The notes under the pieces were generated by a model. The model saw only the letters and a program-made list of their open reading frames with translations, was not told where the DNA came from and made no database searches. A DNA stretch of 64,000 nucleotides, taken from positions 1,335,001 through 1,399,000 of the forward strand of contig NZ_JAPENY010000002.1 in NCBI RefSeq assembly GCF_026341825.1, in the 5' to 3' direction. The DNA is from Streptomyces sp. NBC_00620 (GTDB taxonomy: Bacteria > Actinomycetota > Actinomycetes > Streptomycetales > Streptomycetaceae). Shown in pieces: positions 1-11,276 of this stretch (its first letter is position 1; every line of letters begins with the position of its first letter). Both the position numbers and the translations under genes were made by a program.

Positions 1-2912
<2,912 letters not shown>

Positions 2913-2999
2913 TCAGTTGCTCGCGTCCACTGTGTTGGTTCTGAAACCACGAACAACCGTCGTAGCCATGCCACGGCTCCGGTTGACAAGTTTCACCGT

Positions 3000-3118
3000 G
3001 TTTCGGTGGTCATAGCGTGAGGGAAACGCCCGGTTACATTCCGAACCCGGAAGCTAAGCCTCACAGCGCCGATGGTACTGCAGGGGGGACCCTGTGGGAG
3101 AGTAGGACGCCGCCGAAC
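3000..3118 (+). rRNA. 5S ribosomal RNA
   Basis: A 119-nucleotide 5S gene follows the 23S after a spacer of about 87 bases. It starts GTTTCGGTGG, contains the conserved CCGAACCCGGAAGCTAAG loop segment and ends with a strand complementary to its start (CGCCGAAC), closing helix I. It is the last gene of the rRNA operon; no tRNA gene follows it. Confidence 0.95.
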
Positions 3119-3126
3119 TATCTTTA

Positions 3127-3175
3127 GAGCTCCGGCTCTTGGGCTAATCGCCCAAGGGCCGGAGCTTTTTTGTTT
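3127..3175 (+). terminator. Terminator of the rRNA operon
   Basis: An intrinsic terminator lies just behind the 5S gene: AGCTCCGGC (3128-3136) pairs with GCCGGAGCT (3158-3166), with an inner CTTGGGC/GCCCAAG pairing, and is followed by TTTTTTGTTTT. The U-tract is unusually good for a high-GC genome, as expected for a strongly transcribed rRNA operon. Confidence 0.92.
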
Positions 3176-3269
3176 TCTGGTGACGCCTTCACCCCTCCGT
3201 ACAACGGCGTGAGCACTGCGGGTAAGGTCAGGGGGCATCATTGGCTCGTTTCCCACAGGAGGCCCCCGG

Positions 3270-3878
3270 GTGGAGGTCCAGGAGACTCGCGTCCAGACAG
3301 ACCGGGTCCTCACCATCCCGAACATCCTCAGCATGGCGCGCCTCGTCGGTGTGCCCGTCTTCCTGTGGCTGATCCTCTGGCCTGAGTTCGGCGGCCCCAA
3401 GAGCGACGGATGGGCACTCCTGGTGCTCATGCTGAGCGGCATCAGTGACTATCTGGACGGGAAGCTGGCCCGCCGCTGGAACCAGATCAGCAGCCTTGGC
3501 CGGCTACTCGATCCCGCAGCCGACCGGCTCTACATTCTGTCCACTCTCGTGGGCCTCACCTGGCGAGAGATTCTCCCGCTGTGGTTGACCGCTGTCCTAC
3601 TGGCGCGTGAACTGGTTCTGTTGGTGATGGTGGGCATCCTCAGACGCCACGGCTATCCGCCGCCGCAGGTGAACTTCCTGGGCAAGGCGGCCACCTTCAA
3701 CTTGATGTACGCCTTCCCGTTGTTGCTGCTCAGCGACGCAAGTGGATGGATCGCGTCACTCGGTGCTATTTTCGGATGGGCGTTCGCCGGATGGGGTACA
3801 ACGCTCTACTGGTGGGCAGGAGTCCTCTACGTGGTTCAGGTCCGCCGCCTTGTCAGGGTGGACGCCACAACCGATTGA
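3270..3878 (+). CDS. CDP-alcohol phosphatidyltransferase family membrane protein (PgsA-like)
   Basis: This is a 202-residue polytopic membrane enzyme of the family that transfers a phosphatidyl group from CDP-diacylglycerol to an alcohol, such as glycerol-3-phosphate. The signature D-x2-D-G-x2-A-R-x8-G-x3-D-x3-D is complete in SDYLDGKLARR followed by GRLLDPAADR. Four to five hydrophobic segments surround it. The GTG start has an AGGAGG ribosome site at 3257-3262 with 7 bases spacing. Its position before DUF881/Sbp/FHA genes parallels M. tuberculosis pgsA2 (Rv1822), so the alcohol substrate may not be glycerol phosphate. The family is certain; the exact substrate is not. Confidence 0.88.
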   Translation: MEVQETRVQTDRVLTIPNILSMARLVGVPVFLWLILWPEFGGPKSDGWALLVLMLSGISDYLDGKLARRWNQISSLGRLLDPAADRLYILSTLVGLTWREILPLWLTAVLLARELVLLVMVGILRRHGYPPPQVNFLGKAATFNLMYAFPLLLLSDASGWIASLGAIFGWAFAGWGTTLYWWAGVLYVVQVRRLVRVDATTD

Positions 3879-3992
3879 GCTCGCCCATTGCGCGGCTGTA
3901 GTGGCTCGATGGCCCGCGGACGAAAAGTGCGGGACAATTTGGACGGGTGAAGTCGGCTAGACCGTCGTCTCTTCAAGGAGGACGCTTCCGAC

Positions 3993-6488
3993 ATGAAGGC
4001 CGTCGTGATGGCCGGAGGCGAAGGCACACGCCTTCGTCCCATGACCTCAAGCATGCCCAAGCCGCTCCTGCCCGTGGCCAATCGCCCGATCATGGAGCAT
4101 GTGCTACGGCTGCTCAAAAGGCATGGGCTCAACGAGACCGTCGTAACTGTTCAGTTCTTGGCCTCTCTCGTCAAGAACTACTTCGGTGACGGCGAGGAGC
4201 TCGGCATGGAGCTCACCTATGCCAATGAGGAGAAGCCACTCGGTACTGCCGGGAGCGTCAAGAACGCCGAGGAGGCGTTGAAGGACGACACCTTCCTAGT
4301 GATCTCCGGTGATGCCCTGACCGACTTCGACCTCACCGACCTCATCAATTTCCACAAGGAAAAGGGCGCGCTGGTCACCGTCTGCTTGACGCGCGTACCG
4401 AATCCCCTTGAGTTCGGCATCACCATCGTGGATGAAGAGGGCAAGGTCGAGCGCTTCCTGGAGAAGCCGACCTGGGGCCAGGTGTTCTCGGACACGGTGA
4501 ACACCGGTATCTACGTCATGGAACCCGAGGTCTTCGACTACGTCGAGGCCGATGTCTCCGTCGACTGGTCCGGCGATGTCTTCCCTCAGCTGATGAAAGA
4601 AGGCAAGCCTGTTTACGGCTATATCGCCGAGGGCTACTGGGAGGACGTCGGCACCCACGAGAGCTATGTGAAGGCGCAGGCCGATGTCCTGGAGGGCAAG
4701 GTCGACGTCGAAATCGACGGCTTCGAGATCTCGCCGGGCGTATGGGTCGCCGAGGGCGCCGAGGTGCACCCCGACGCTGTTCTACGGGGACCGCTTTACA
4801 TCGGCGACTACGCCAAGGTCGAGGCGGACGTCGAAATCCGCGAGCACACCGTCATCGGTTCCAACGTCGTCGTCAAGACAGGAGCCTTCCTTCACCGGGC
4901 CGTTGTGCACGACAACGTGTACATCGGTCAGCACAGCAATCTGCGTGGCTGCGTGATCGGAAAGAACACCGACATCATGCGGGCCGCGCGGATCGAGGAC
5001 GGCGCCGTCATCGGTGATGAGTGCCTCGTCGGTGAAGAATCGATCATCCAGGGCAATGTCCGCGTCTACCCGTTCAAGACCATCGAGGCCGGCGCCTTCG
5101 TCAATACGTCGGTGATCTGGGAGTCGCGGGGCCAGGCGCATCTCTTCGGCGCCCGTGGAGTGTCCGGGATCCTGAATGTGGAGATCACCCCGGAACTCGC
5201 CGTGCGGCTCGCGGGAGCGTACGCGACGACGCTCAAAAAGGGCTCCACCGTCACGACGGCCCGTGACCACTCCCGAGGTGCTCGTGCGCTGAAGCGGGCG
5301 GTCATCTCGGCGCTGCAGGCCAGCGCCATCGACGTACGCGATCTGGAGAACGTACCGCTGCCGGTGGCCCGGCAGCAGACCGCCAGGGGAAGCGCCGGCG
5401 GGATCATGATCCGGACGACGCCCGGTGTGCCGGACTCCGTCGACATCATGTTCTTCGACGGGCAGGGTGCTGATCTGTCGCAGGCGAGTCAGCGGAAGCT
5501 GGACCGGGTGTTCGCGCGGCAGGAGTATCGGCGTGCGTTCCCCGGTGAGATCGGGGATCTGCACTTCCCGGCGAGTGTCTTCGACTCGTACACCGGGTCG
5601 TTGCTGAGGAATGTCGACACGACGGGTATCACCGAGTCCGGGCTCAAGGTCGTCGTGGACGCGTCGAACGGTAGCGCGGGGCTTGTGCTGCCCAGCTTGC
5701 TGGGCAAGCTCGGGGTCGACTCGCTTGTCATCAATCCCGGTCTGGACGAGTCCAGGCCGACCGAGACGGCGGATGCGCGGCGGTCCGGGCTTGTGCGGCT
5801 CGGTGAGATCGTGGCGTCCGCGCGGGCCGCGTTCGGGGTGCGTTTCGACCCGGTGGGTGAGCGGCTCTCGCTCGTGGACGAGAAGGGGCGGATCGTCGAG
5901 GACGACCGGGCTCTGCTCGTCATGCTCGACCTGGTGGCCGCGGAGCGGCGCAGTGGGCGGGTGGCGCTGCCGGTGACCACCACCCGGATTGCGGAGCAGG
6001 TGGCGGCGTATCACGGGACTCAGGTGGATTGGACGACGACGTCTCCGGACGATCTGACGAGGGTCGGGCGGGACGAGTCGACGATCTTCGGCGGTGACGG
6101 CCGCGGTGGCTTCATCATTCCGGAGTTCAGCAGCGTCTTCGACGGCGCGGCGGCGTTCGTACGACTGATCGGACTGGTGGCGCGGACGCAGCTCACGCTC
6201 AGCCAGATCGATGCGCGGATTCCGCGGGCGCATGTGCTCAAGCGGGATCTCGCGACTCCCTGGGCTGTGAAGGGACTCGTCATGCGCCGGGTCGTGGAGG
6301 AGGCCGGTGATCGCTTTGTCGACACGACCGACGGTGTACGAGTGGTGGAGACAGACGGGCGCTGGGTGATGGTGCTCCCGGATCCCGCCGAGGCGGTTAC
6401 GCATCTGTGGGCCGAAGGTCCTGACGACGCTTCCGCGGAGGCCCTGCTCGACGAGTGGTCGGCGGTCGTGGACAGCGCCGGTCGCTGA
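3993..6488 (+). CDS. Mannose-1-phosphate guanylyltransferase-like protein fused to a degenerate phosphomannomutase domain
   Basis: The 831-residue protein has three parts. Residues 1-235 form a nucleotidyltransferase with the signature GGEGTRLRP (8-16) and K23, which would make NDP-mannose or a related sugar nucleotide. About 245-370 is a left-handed beta-helix of hexapeptide repeats. About 375-831 is a phosphohexomutase fold. In the last part the phosphoserine loop (normally TASHNP) reads RTTPGVPDS (474-482) and the metal loop (normally DPDADR) reads DPVGER (619-624), so mutase chemistry is probably lost. The substrate-loop equivalent GGDGRGGFIIPEF (700-712) also departs from the usual GGEQSGH. 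The ATG has an AAGGAGGA ribosome site about 10 bases upstream. The likely product is GDP-mannose for glycolipids or protein O-mannosylation. Confidence 0.87.
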   Translation: MKAVVMAGGEGTRLRPMTSSMPKPLLPVANRPIMEHVLRLLKRHGLNETVVTVQFLASLVKNYFGDGEELGMELTYANEEKPLGTAGSVKNAEEALKDDTFLVISGDALTDFDLTDLINFHKEKGALVTVCLTRVPNPLEFGITIVDEEGKVERFLEKPTWGQVFSDTVNTGIYVMEPEVFDYVEADVSVDWSGDVFPQLMKEGKPVYGYIAEGYWEDVGTHESYVKAQADVLEGKVDVEIDGFEISPGVWVAEGAEVHPDAVLRGPLYIGDYAKVEADVEIREHTVIGSNVVVKTGAFLHRAVVHDNVYIGQHSNLRGCVIGKNTDIMRAARIEDGAVIGDECLVGEESIIQGNVRVYPFKTIEAGAFVNTSVIWESRGQAHLFGARGVSGILNVEITPELAVRLAGAYATTLKKGSTVTTARDHSRGARALKRAVISALQASAIDVRDLENVPLPVARQQTARGSAGGIMIRTTPGVPDSVDIMFFDGQGADLSQASQRKLDRVFARQEYRRAFPGEIGDLHFPASVFDSYTGSLLRNVDTTGITESGLKVVVDASNGSAGLVLPSLLGKLGVDSLVINPGLDESRPTETADARRSGLVRLGEIVASARAAFGVRFDPVGERLSLVDEKGRIVEDDRALLVMLDLVAAERRSGRVALPVTTTRIAEQVAAYHGTQVDWTTTSPDDLTRVGRDESTIFGGDGRGGFIIPEFSSVFDGAAAFVRLIGLVARTQLTLSQIDARIPRAHVLKRDLATPWAVKGLVMRRVVEEAGDRFVDTTDGVRVVETDGRWVMVLPDPAEAVTHLWAEGPDDASAEALLDEWSAVVDSAGR

Positions 6489-6506
6489 AACACCTAGCAC
6501 GCGCGC

Positions 6507-6544
6507 GTGTCGGACAAGTGCCCCCAAGGGGGCCTGTCCGGCAC
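6507..6544 (+). terminator. Stem-loop behind the nucleotidyltransferase gene
   Basis: A long hairpin pairs GTG-CGGACA with TGTCCG-GCAC around an inner GCCCCC-AA-GGGGGC stem. It has no U-tract, which is common for terminators in this GC range. It separates the sugar-nucleotide gene from the DUF881 operon. Confidence 0.6.
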
Positions 6545-6595
6545 GCCGGTGGGGCCATTCGGAGGTAGCGCCCGCGACGTGCGACGATGTGCGGC

Positions 6596-7492
6596 ATGCC
6601 GCAGCAGCCCCCCGTTCGGAGCAGTCCTACGCGCCCGTCGCGCCCGGACGCCTCCATGTCGCTGCTCACCAATGTCATGGACCATAGCCTCGACGACGGT
6701 TACGCCGAGGCGGCTGTCCGGAAGCAGGCCGAGGGCGCCGGCGGAATGCCGAAGACGGTACGGGCCAAGCTCGGCCTGGCGGCCGGCCTCGTCCTGGCGG
6801 CCCTGGTGGTGACCCTGGGAGCGGCGAACGCACGGATCGCGGCGCCTGTCATCGCCAAGGAGCGTCAGGAACTCATCGACCGTATCGAGCGCGAGACCTC
6901 GGCCGCGGACAAGCTCGAAGACAATGTCGATACTTTGCGCGCCGATGTGAGCGCGCGGCAGCGTGCAGCGCTGAAGTCGGACGGGGGCAGCGGGCAGGCA
7001 GACCTGGTGGGCATTCTGTCGGGCGCCACCGCGGTGCACGGCCCCGGCGTGAAACTCGTCGTGGACGACGCCAAGGAAGCCAGCCAGGATGGCGACGGTG
7101 ACCCGCGGGAGACCTCCGGGTTCTCCGACACCGGACGTGTGCGTGACCGTGACATGCAGCGGGTCGTCAACGGGCTGTGGGAGTCGGGTGCCGAGGCCAT
7201 CTCGATCAACGGTCAGCGGCTGACGGCCCTGTCGGCGATCCGGGCCGCGGGTGACGCGATACTGGTCGACAACAAGCCGCTGGTGCCGCCGTACACGGTG
7301 CTCGCGGTGGGAGACGGTCAGCGGCTCAGTACCAGGTTCCAGAACAGTGCCGACGGGCTGTATCTGCATGCCCTGCAGGAGAACTACGGGATCCGGACCA
7401 GCATTTCCGTCCAGGACGACGTCCGGTTGGCCGCCGCACCGAGTGTGATCGTACGTACAGCACAGCCGAGCACAGAGAAGGGCACATCGTGA
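6596..7492 (+). CDS. DUF881 family membrane protein (first copy)
   Basis: This 298-residue protein has a cytoplasmic N-terminus, one transmembrane helix at about 60-78, a coiled-coil stretch (KERQELIDRIERETSAADKL region) and the extracytoplasmic DUF881 domain with GVKLVVDD and ESGAEAISINGQRL. The family function is unknown; its place beside Sbp and envelope genes points to the cell surface. I chose ATG 6596 because a -10-like GACGAT ends 7 bases before it, which fits a leaderless message; ATG 6587 is the alternative. It overlaps the next gene by 4 bases, so the two are translationally coupled. Confidence 0.82.
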   Translation: MPQQPPVRSSPTRPSRPDASMSLLTNVMDHSLDDGYAEAAVRKQAEGAGGMPKTVRAKLGLAAGLVLAALVVTLGAANARIAAPVIAKERQELIDRIERETSAADKLEDNVDTLRADVSARQRAALKSDGGSGQADLVGILSGATAVHGPGVKLVVDDAKEASQDGDGDPRETSGFSDTGRVRDRDMQRVVNGLWESGAEAISINGQRLTALSAIRAAGDAILVDNKPLVPPYTVLAVGDGQRLSTRFQNSADGLYLHALQENYGIRTSISVQDDVRLAAAPSVIVRTAQPSTEKGTS

Positions 7493-7821
7493 TCGCCGTA
7501 CTGGGCCTCGTCGTGGGAGTCGTGGCTGGATTGTTGGTCCGGCCCGAGGTTCCGGCAGTCGTCGAGCCTTATCTCCCGATCGCCGTGGTGGCGGCGCTCG
7601 ACGCCGTGTTCGGAGGCCTGCGCGCGATGCTCGACGGCATCTTCGACGACAAGGTCTTCGTGGTGTCGTTCCTGTCGAACGTGGTCGTGGCCGCGCTGAT
7701 CGTCTTCCTGGGCGACAAGTTGGGTGTGGGCGCCCAGCTCTCCACCGGCGTCGTGGTCGTCCTCGGCATCCGTATCTTCTCCAATGCCGCGGCGATCCGC
7801 CGGCACGTGTTCCGGGCGTGA
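7489..7821 (+). CDS. sbp: Small basic protein family (Sbp, DUF1290)
   Basis: This 110-residue membrane protein of the Sbp/DUF1290 family has three hydrophobic segments (about 1-17, 58-76 and 83-98). The conserved stretch YLPIAVVAALDAVFGGLRA is present. The GTG start overlaps the upstream stop (GTGA), and the gene sits between two DUF881 genes, as in many Gram-positive bacteria where the trio neighbours cell-division or envelope genes. The biochemical role is unknown. Confidence 0.86.
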   Translation: MIAVLGLVVGVVAGLLVRPEVPAVVEPYLPIAVVAALDAVFGGLRAMLDGIFDDKVFVVSFLSNVVVAALIVFLGDKLGVGAQLSTGVVVVLGIRIFSNAAAIRRHVFRA

Positions 7822-7826
7822 GGCCG

Positions 7827-8684
7827 ATGAGCAACGACGACGAGGCATCGACGGCCTCCGGGACTCCGGAGAATCGTCTGCGCAAGGAACTTCCCGAAGA
7901 GATCCGGGCCACGGCTCCCGCGCCAAAGGTGCCGGAGGAGAAGGAAGCGGGCGGCGAGCCGACGCTGACCGGCCGTCAGCGACTGGTGAAGGGGCTGTGG
8001 CCGCCGCGCGTGTCGCGCGCGCAACTCATCGTCGCCCTGCTGCTGTTCGGCCTCGGTTTCGGTCTGGCCGTCCAGGTGGCGTCCAACAGCGACAGTGGTA
8101 GTGCCCTGCGCGGCGCACGTCAGGAAGATCTCGTACGCATCCTCGATGAACTGGACAGCCGTACACAGCGTCTTGAGGACGAGAAGCAGGGTCTCGAGGA
8201 TCAGCGCACCGAGTTGGAGAACAGTTCGGACCAGGCCGAGGAGGCTCGCAAGCAGACCGTCGAGAGGGAGAAGCAACTCGGCATTCTGGCGGGCACGGTG
8301 GCCGCGCAGGGCCCCGGCATCACTCTGACGATCAACGACAGCAAAGGGACGGTCGAGGCGGACATGCTGCTCGACGCGATCCAGGAGTTGCGTGCGGCAG
8401 GTGCGGAGGCGATCCAGGTGAACGGTGTACGGGTCGTCGCAAGCACCTATCTGACGGATTCCGACAAGGGGGTGAGCGTGGACGGGAACAAGATCACCCA
8501 GCCCTACCGTTTCAAGGTCATCGGCAAGTCGCAGGACCTGGAGCCGGCGCTCAACATCCCCGGAGGCGTGGTGCAGACACTGGAGAAGGAGCAGGCCACC
8601 GTCACGGTGGAGCCCTCGACGAAGATCGTGGTGGACGCCTTGCGACCGGCGAAGCAGCCTGACTACGCTCGGTCGTCCCAGTGA
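7827..8684 (+). CDS. DUF881 family membrane protein (second copy)
   Basis: This is a second DUF881 protein of about 285 residues, with a long charged N-terminal cytoplasmic part, one transmembrane segment (LIVALLLFGLGFGLAVQVA), a clear coiled coil (RILDELDSRTQRLEDEKQGL and onward) and the DUF881 domain with GPGITLTINDSKG and AAGAEAIQVNGVRV. The start may be GTG 7818, which overlaps the sbp stop, or ATG 7827; neither has a good ribosome site, so coupling to sbp is likely. The two DUF881 proteins could pair through their coiled coils (inference). Confidence 0.82.
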   Translation: MSNDDEASTASGTPENRLRKELPEEIRATAPAPKVPEEKEAGGEPTLTGRQRLVKGLWPPRVSRAQLIVALLLFGLGFGLAVQVASNSDSGSALRGARQEDLVRILDELDSRTQRLEDEKQGLEDQRTELENSSDQAEEARKQTVEREKQLGILAGTVAAQGPGITLTINDSKGTVEADMLLDAIQELRAAGAEAIQVNGVRVVASTYLTDSDKGVSVDGNKITQPYRFKVIGKSQDLEPALNIPGGVVQTLEKEQATVTVEPSTKIVVDALRPAKQPDYARSSQ

Positions 8685-8874
8685 GGCGGGGCCGCATGAG
8701 GGGCACCCGGCCAGGGCATGAGGTTGCGGGGGGTCGGCGCACCGAATGGGTGGTGCGTGGTGGAAACTGTCAGGTGGATACGGACGTTGTGAGGGTGTCC
8801 GGCTCGACCGGTGTGTTCAGTCAGGGTTCGTCCTGCCCCACGGGCGGGTCTATTTCGGTCAAGGGGAATCGCCC

Positions 8875-9714
8875 GTGAAGTTGTTTGGGAAGTTGTTCGG
8901 CAAGAGCGCACGAGGAGAGGGCGGCGACAACGCCACTGCCCGCCATCGTGCACCACGCCATGGAGACGCGGAGGACCAGGGGGGCGAGCGCCCGCTGTTC
9001 CGGGACCAGGTCGGTGGTGACATTTCCGGTGGTCAGGGCGCGCCGTCTGTTGACCCTGCCCAGTCCGGCCGCATAGGTTTCGGGGACCCGTCAGCCTCAA
9101 GTACGGGTGGAGGGTTTCCCTCCGACCCGTACGCGTCCCATGCCCCTGGAGGGCAGCCGCGGCAGGAGGATCCGTCGATGTCGGCCCTGGTGTGTACGAG
9201 GTGCGGTAACCGCAACGCGGAAAACAGCCGTTTCTGCTCCAACTGCGGTGCTCCGCTGCGGAGCGGGGTGACCCCGGAGCGTCCGTCCGAGACGACGTCC
9301 ACGATCTCCATTTCGGGCCTCGAGGCCTACGACGCCGAGGTGACGGGCCAGACGCTCTCGCCGGCGCTCTCCCCGGAGGCGCAGGCGGCCGTCGACGCGC
9401 TGCCGCTCGGCTCGGCGCTCCTGGTGGTGCGCCGCGGCCCGAATTCGGGCAGCCGCTTCCTGCTGGACGGCGAGCTGACCACGGCCGGGCGTCATCCGCA
9501 GAGCGACATCTTTCTGGACGACGTGACCGTGTCACGCCGCCACGTGGAGTTCCGCCGCGTCGGTGACGGCTCATTCACCGTGGCAGACGTGGGCAGCCTC
9601 AACGGCACATACGTCAACAGGGAGCGGATCGACTCGGTCGCCCTCTCGAACGGCGACGAGGTGCAGATCGGCAAGTACCGGCTGGTCTTCTACGCGAGCC
9701 AGCGGGGCATCTGA
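8875..9714 (+). CDS. GarA/OdhI-type FHA protein with an added zinc ribbon
   Basis: The 279-residue protein has an amphipathic start (VKLFGKLFGK), a disordered acidic region, a four-cysteine zinc ribbon (C107, C110, C121, C124), a phospho-switch motif ETTS (139-142) and a C-terminal FHA domain (about 180-278) with the phosphothreonine-binding residues G205-R206, S220-R221, R222-H223 and N243-G244. ETTS plus this FHA sequence is the hallmark of GarA/OdhI, which is phosphorylated by PknB/PknG-type kinases and, when unphosphorylated, inhibits 2-oxoglutarate dehydrogenase. The zinc ribbon is absent from GarA. GTG 8875 has AAGGGGA 7 bases upstream; a longer frame back to 8746 lacks one. Confidence 0.88.
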   Translation: MKLFGKLFGKSARGEGGDNATARHRAPRHGDAEDQGGERPLFRDQVGGDISGGQGAPSVDPAQSGRIGFGDPSASSTGGGFPSDPYASHAPGGQPRQEDPSMSALVCTRCGNRNAENSRFCSNCGAPLRSGVTPERPSETTSTISISGLEAYDAEVTGQTLSPALSPEAQAAVDALPLGSALLVVRRGPNSGSRFLLDGELTTAGRHPQSDIFLDDVTVSRRHVEFRRVGDGSFTVADVGSLNGTYVNRERIDSVALSNGDEVQIGKYRLVFYASQRGI

Positions 9715-9756
9715 CCCTCCCCCGGGCTGCGTCCGGGGGGACCCCCAGGAAGGTCC

Positions 9757-10500
9757 ATGCTTCAAACACCGAGCGGCGGTGCCGACACCGGTACCGCCGC
9801 CGTGGACAGTGGGCTGATGAGCATCGGCACGGTGCTCAACGTACTGCGCGACGAGTTCCCCGAAGTCACGATCTCCAAGATCAGGTTTCTGGAGTCGGAG
9901 GGGCTCATCGAGCCGCAGCGGACCCCCTCGGGGTATCGCAAGTTCAGCGCCAACGACGTCGAGCGCCTCGGCCATGTGCTGAGGATGCAGCGGGACCACT
10001 ATCTGCCCCTGAAGGTCATCCGTGAGTACCTGGACGCCCTGGAGCGTGGTGAGCCGGTCCGGCTGCCGTCCGTGGGGCGTCAGCGCGATTCCGGCGAGGG
10101 GGAGCTGTTCGGCGGGCCCGAGGCGCCCACGGCCGCCCGGGTGGGCCGTGCCGAGCTGCTGGCCGCCGCCGAGATCGGTGATCAGGAACTTGAGGAGTGG
10201 GAGTCGTACGGGCTCATCGCGCCGCTGTCGGACGGGGCGTACGACGCCGAGGCGGTGACCGTCGCCGCGCTCGTCGTCGAGCTGGGGCGGTTCGGGATCG
10301 AGCCGCGCCATCTGCGTGCGATGAAGGCCGCGGCGGAGCGTGACGCCGGGCTGGTCGACCAGGTGGTGGCCCCGCTGCGGCGGCACCGCAATCCGCAGAC
10401 AAGGGCGCACGCCGAGGCGCGTACGAAGGAGCTGGCGGGGCTCACGGTGAAGCTGCACGCCGCGCTGGTGCAGACCGCGCTCGGCGTGCGTCTGCCCTGA
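9757..10500 (+). CDS. MerR-family regulator of the FtsR / Rv1828 type
   Basis: This 247-residue DNA-binding protein carries a MerR winged helix-turn-helix (about 20-90: SIGTVLNVLRDEFP...SKIRFLESEGLI...GYRKFSANDVERL) and a long C-terminal helical domain. It lacks the cysteines used for metal sensing. The sequence and its place directly behind the GarA-like gene match Rv1828 of M. tuberculosis and FtsR of Corynebacterium glutamicum, an activator of ftsZ. A GGAAGG ribosome site precedes ATG 9757. It is probably co-transcribed with the FHA gene 42 bases upstream. Confidence 0.85.
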   Translation: MLQTPSGGADTGTAAVDSGLMSIGTVLNVLRDEFPEVTISKIRFLESEGLIEPQRTPSGYRKFSANDVERLGHVLRMQRDHYLPLKVIREYLDALERGEPVRLPSVGRQRDSGEGELFGGPEAPTAARVGRAELLAAAEIGDQELEEWESYGLIAPLSDGAYDAEAVTVAALVVELGRFGIEPRHLRAMKAAAERDAGLVDQVVAPLRRHRNPQTRAHAEARTKELAGLTVKLHAALVQTALGVRLP

Positions 10501-10573
10501 CTCCGGGCGCTCGGCGGGCGTGGGATCGCCCACCTGTTCCGTGCCCGACTACCCAAACGTCCCGGGCACGGCC

Positions 10574-10585
10574 TAGGGTTGCTGT
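10574..10585 (+). promoter_or_regulatory. -10 element for a leaderless DUF151 message
   Basis: TAGGGT (10574-10579) is followed by 6 bases and then the GTG start at 10586. In actinobacteria this spacing puts transcription start on the start codon, so the mRNA is probably leaderless. No clear -35 is visible. Confidence 0.5.
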
Positions 10586-11059
10586 GTGAACGAGCTCGAT
10601 GTCGTAGGTGTCCGGGTCGAAATGCCCTCCAACCAACCGATCGTGCTTCTGCGTGAAGTGGGAGGCGATCGCTACCTCCCCATCTGGATCGGACCGGGGG
10701 AGGCGACCGCGATCGCCTTCGCCCAGCAGGGCATGGCCCCGGCGCGCCCGCTGACCCACGACCTGTTCAAGGACGTGCTGGAAGCCGTCGGCCAGGAGCT
10801 CACCGAAGTGCGCATCACGGACCTGCGTGAGGGCGTGTTCTACGCGGAGTTGGTGTTCGCCAGCGGGGTCGAGGTGAGTGCCCGGCCGTCCGACGCCATA
10901 GCGCTGGCCCTGCGTACCGGGACGCCGATCTACGGCAGCGATGGCGTGCTCGACGACGCCGGTATCGCGATCCCGGACGAGCAGGAGGACGAAGTGGAGA
11001 AGTTCCGCGAGTTCCTCGACCAGATCTCGCCCGAGGACTTCGGCACCAACAGCCAGTGA
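10586..11059 (+). CDS. Bifunctional nuclease family protein (DUF151)
   Basis: This 157-residue protein covers the whole DUF151/BFN domain: MNELDVVGVRVEMPSNQP, LPIWIGPGEATAIA, RPLTHDLFKDVLEAVG and ARPSDAIALALRTGTPIY are family blocks. Plant homologues have been reported to have nuclease activity, and the M. tuberculosis homologue is Rv1829. It sits between two MerR genes, as in mycobacteria. The bacterial role is not established. Confidence 0.86.
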   Translation: MNELDVVGVRVEMPSNQPIVLLREVGGDRYLPIWIGPGEATAIAFAQQGMAPARPLTHDLFKDVLEAVGQELTEVRITDLREGVFYAELVFASGVEVSARPSDAIALALRTGTPIYGSDGVLDDAGIAIPDEQEDEVEKFREFLDQISPEDFGTNSQ

Positions 11060-11190
11060 TGGCGCGGGCCTCGGAGGGCTCCGAGCGGCAATTGCCAGCG
11101 GCCAGTGTGGTGTGCCGCGGCCCGCTCAGAGAGCATTCGGCTAGCCTTTCCCCGCGGTGGGGTGCGGGAAACCACTCCTAGGGTGATTAT

Positions 11191-11246
11191 CACTCGGCGT
11201 GCCGAGTGTGGCGATCGTTGACGCACCCCTGGTGACTGCCTACCGT
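11191..11246 (+). promoter_or_regulatory. Promoter and palindrome upstream of the second merR
   Basis: TTGACG (11218-11223) and TACCGT (11241-11246) are spaced by 17 bases and form a good housekeeping-type promoter. Immediately upstream lies a perfect palindrome CACTCGGC-GT-GCCGAGTG (11191-11208), itself preceded by another -10-like TAGGGT (11179-11184). This could be an operator for the MerR protein encoded next, or an activator site. Confidence 0.6.
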
Positions 11247-11276
11247 CGAGAAGGCAGGTCAAGGACGGAGGTCGGC

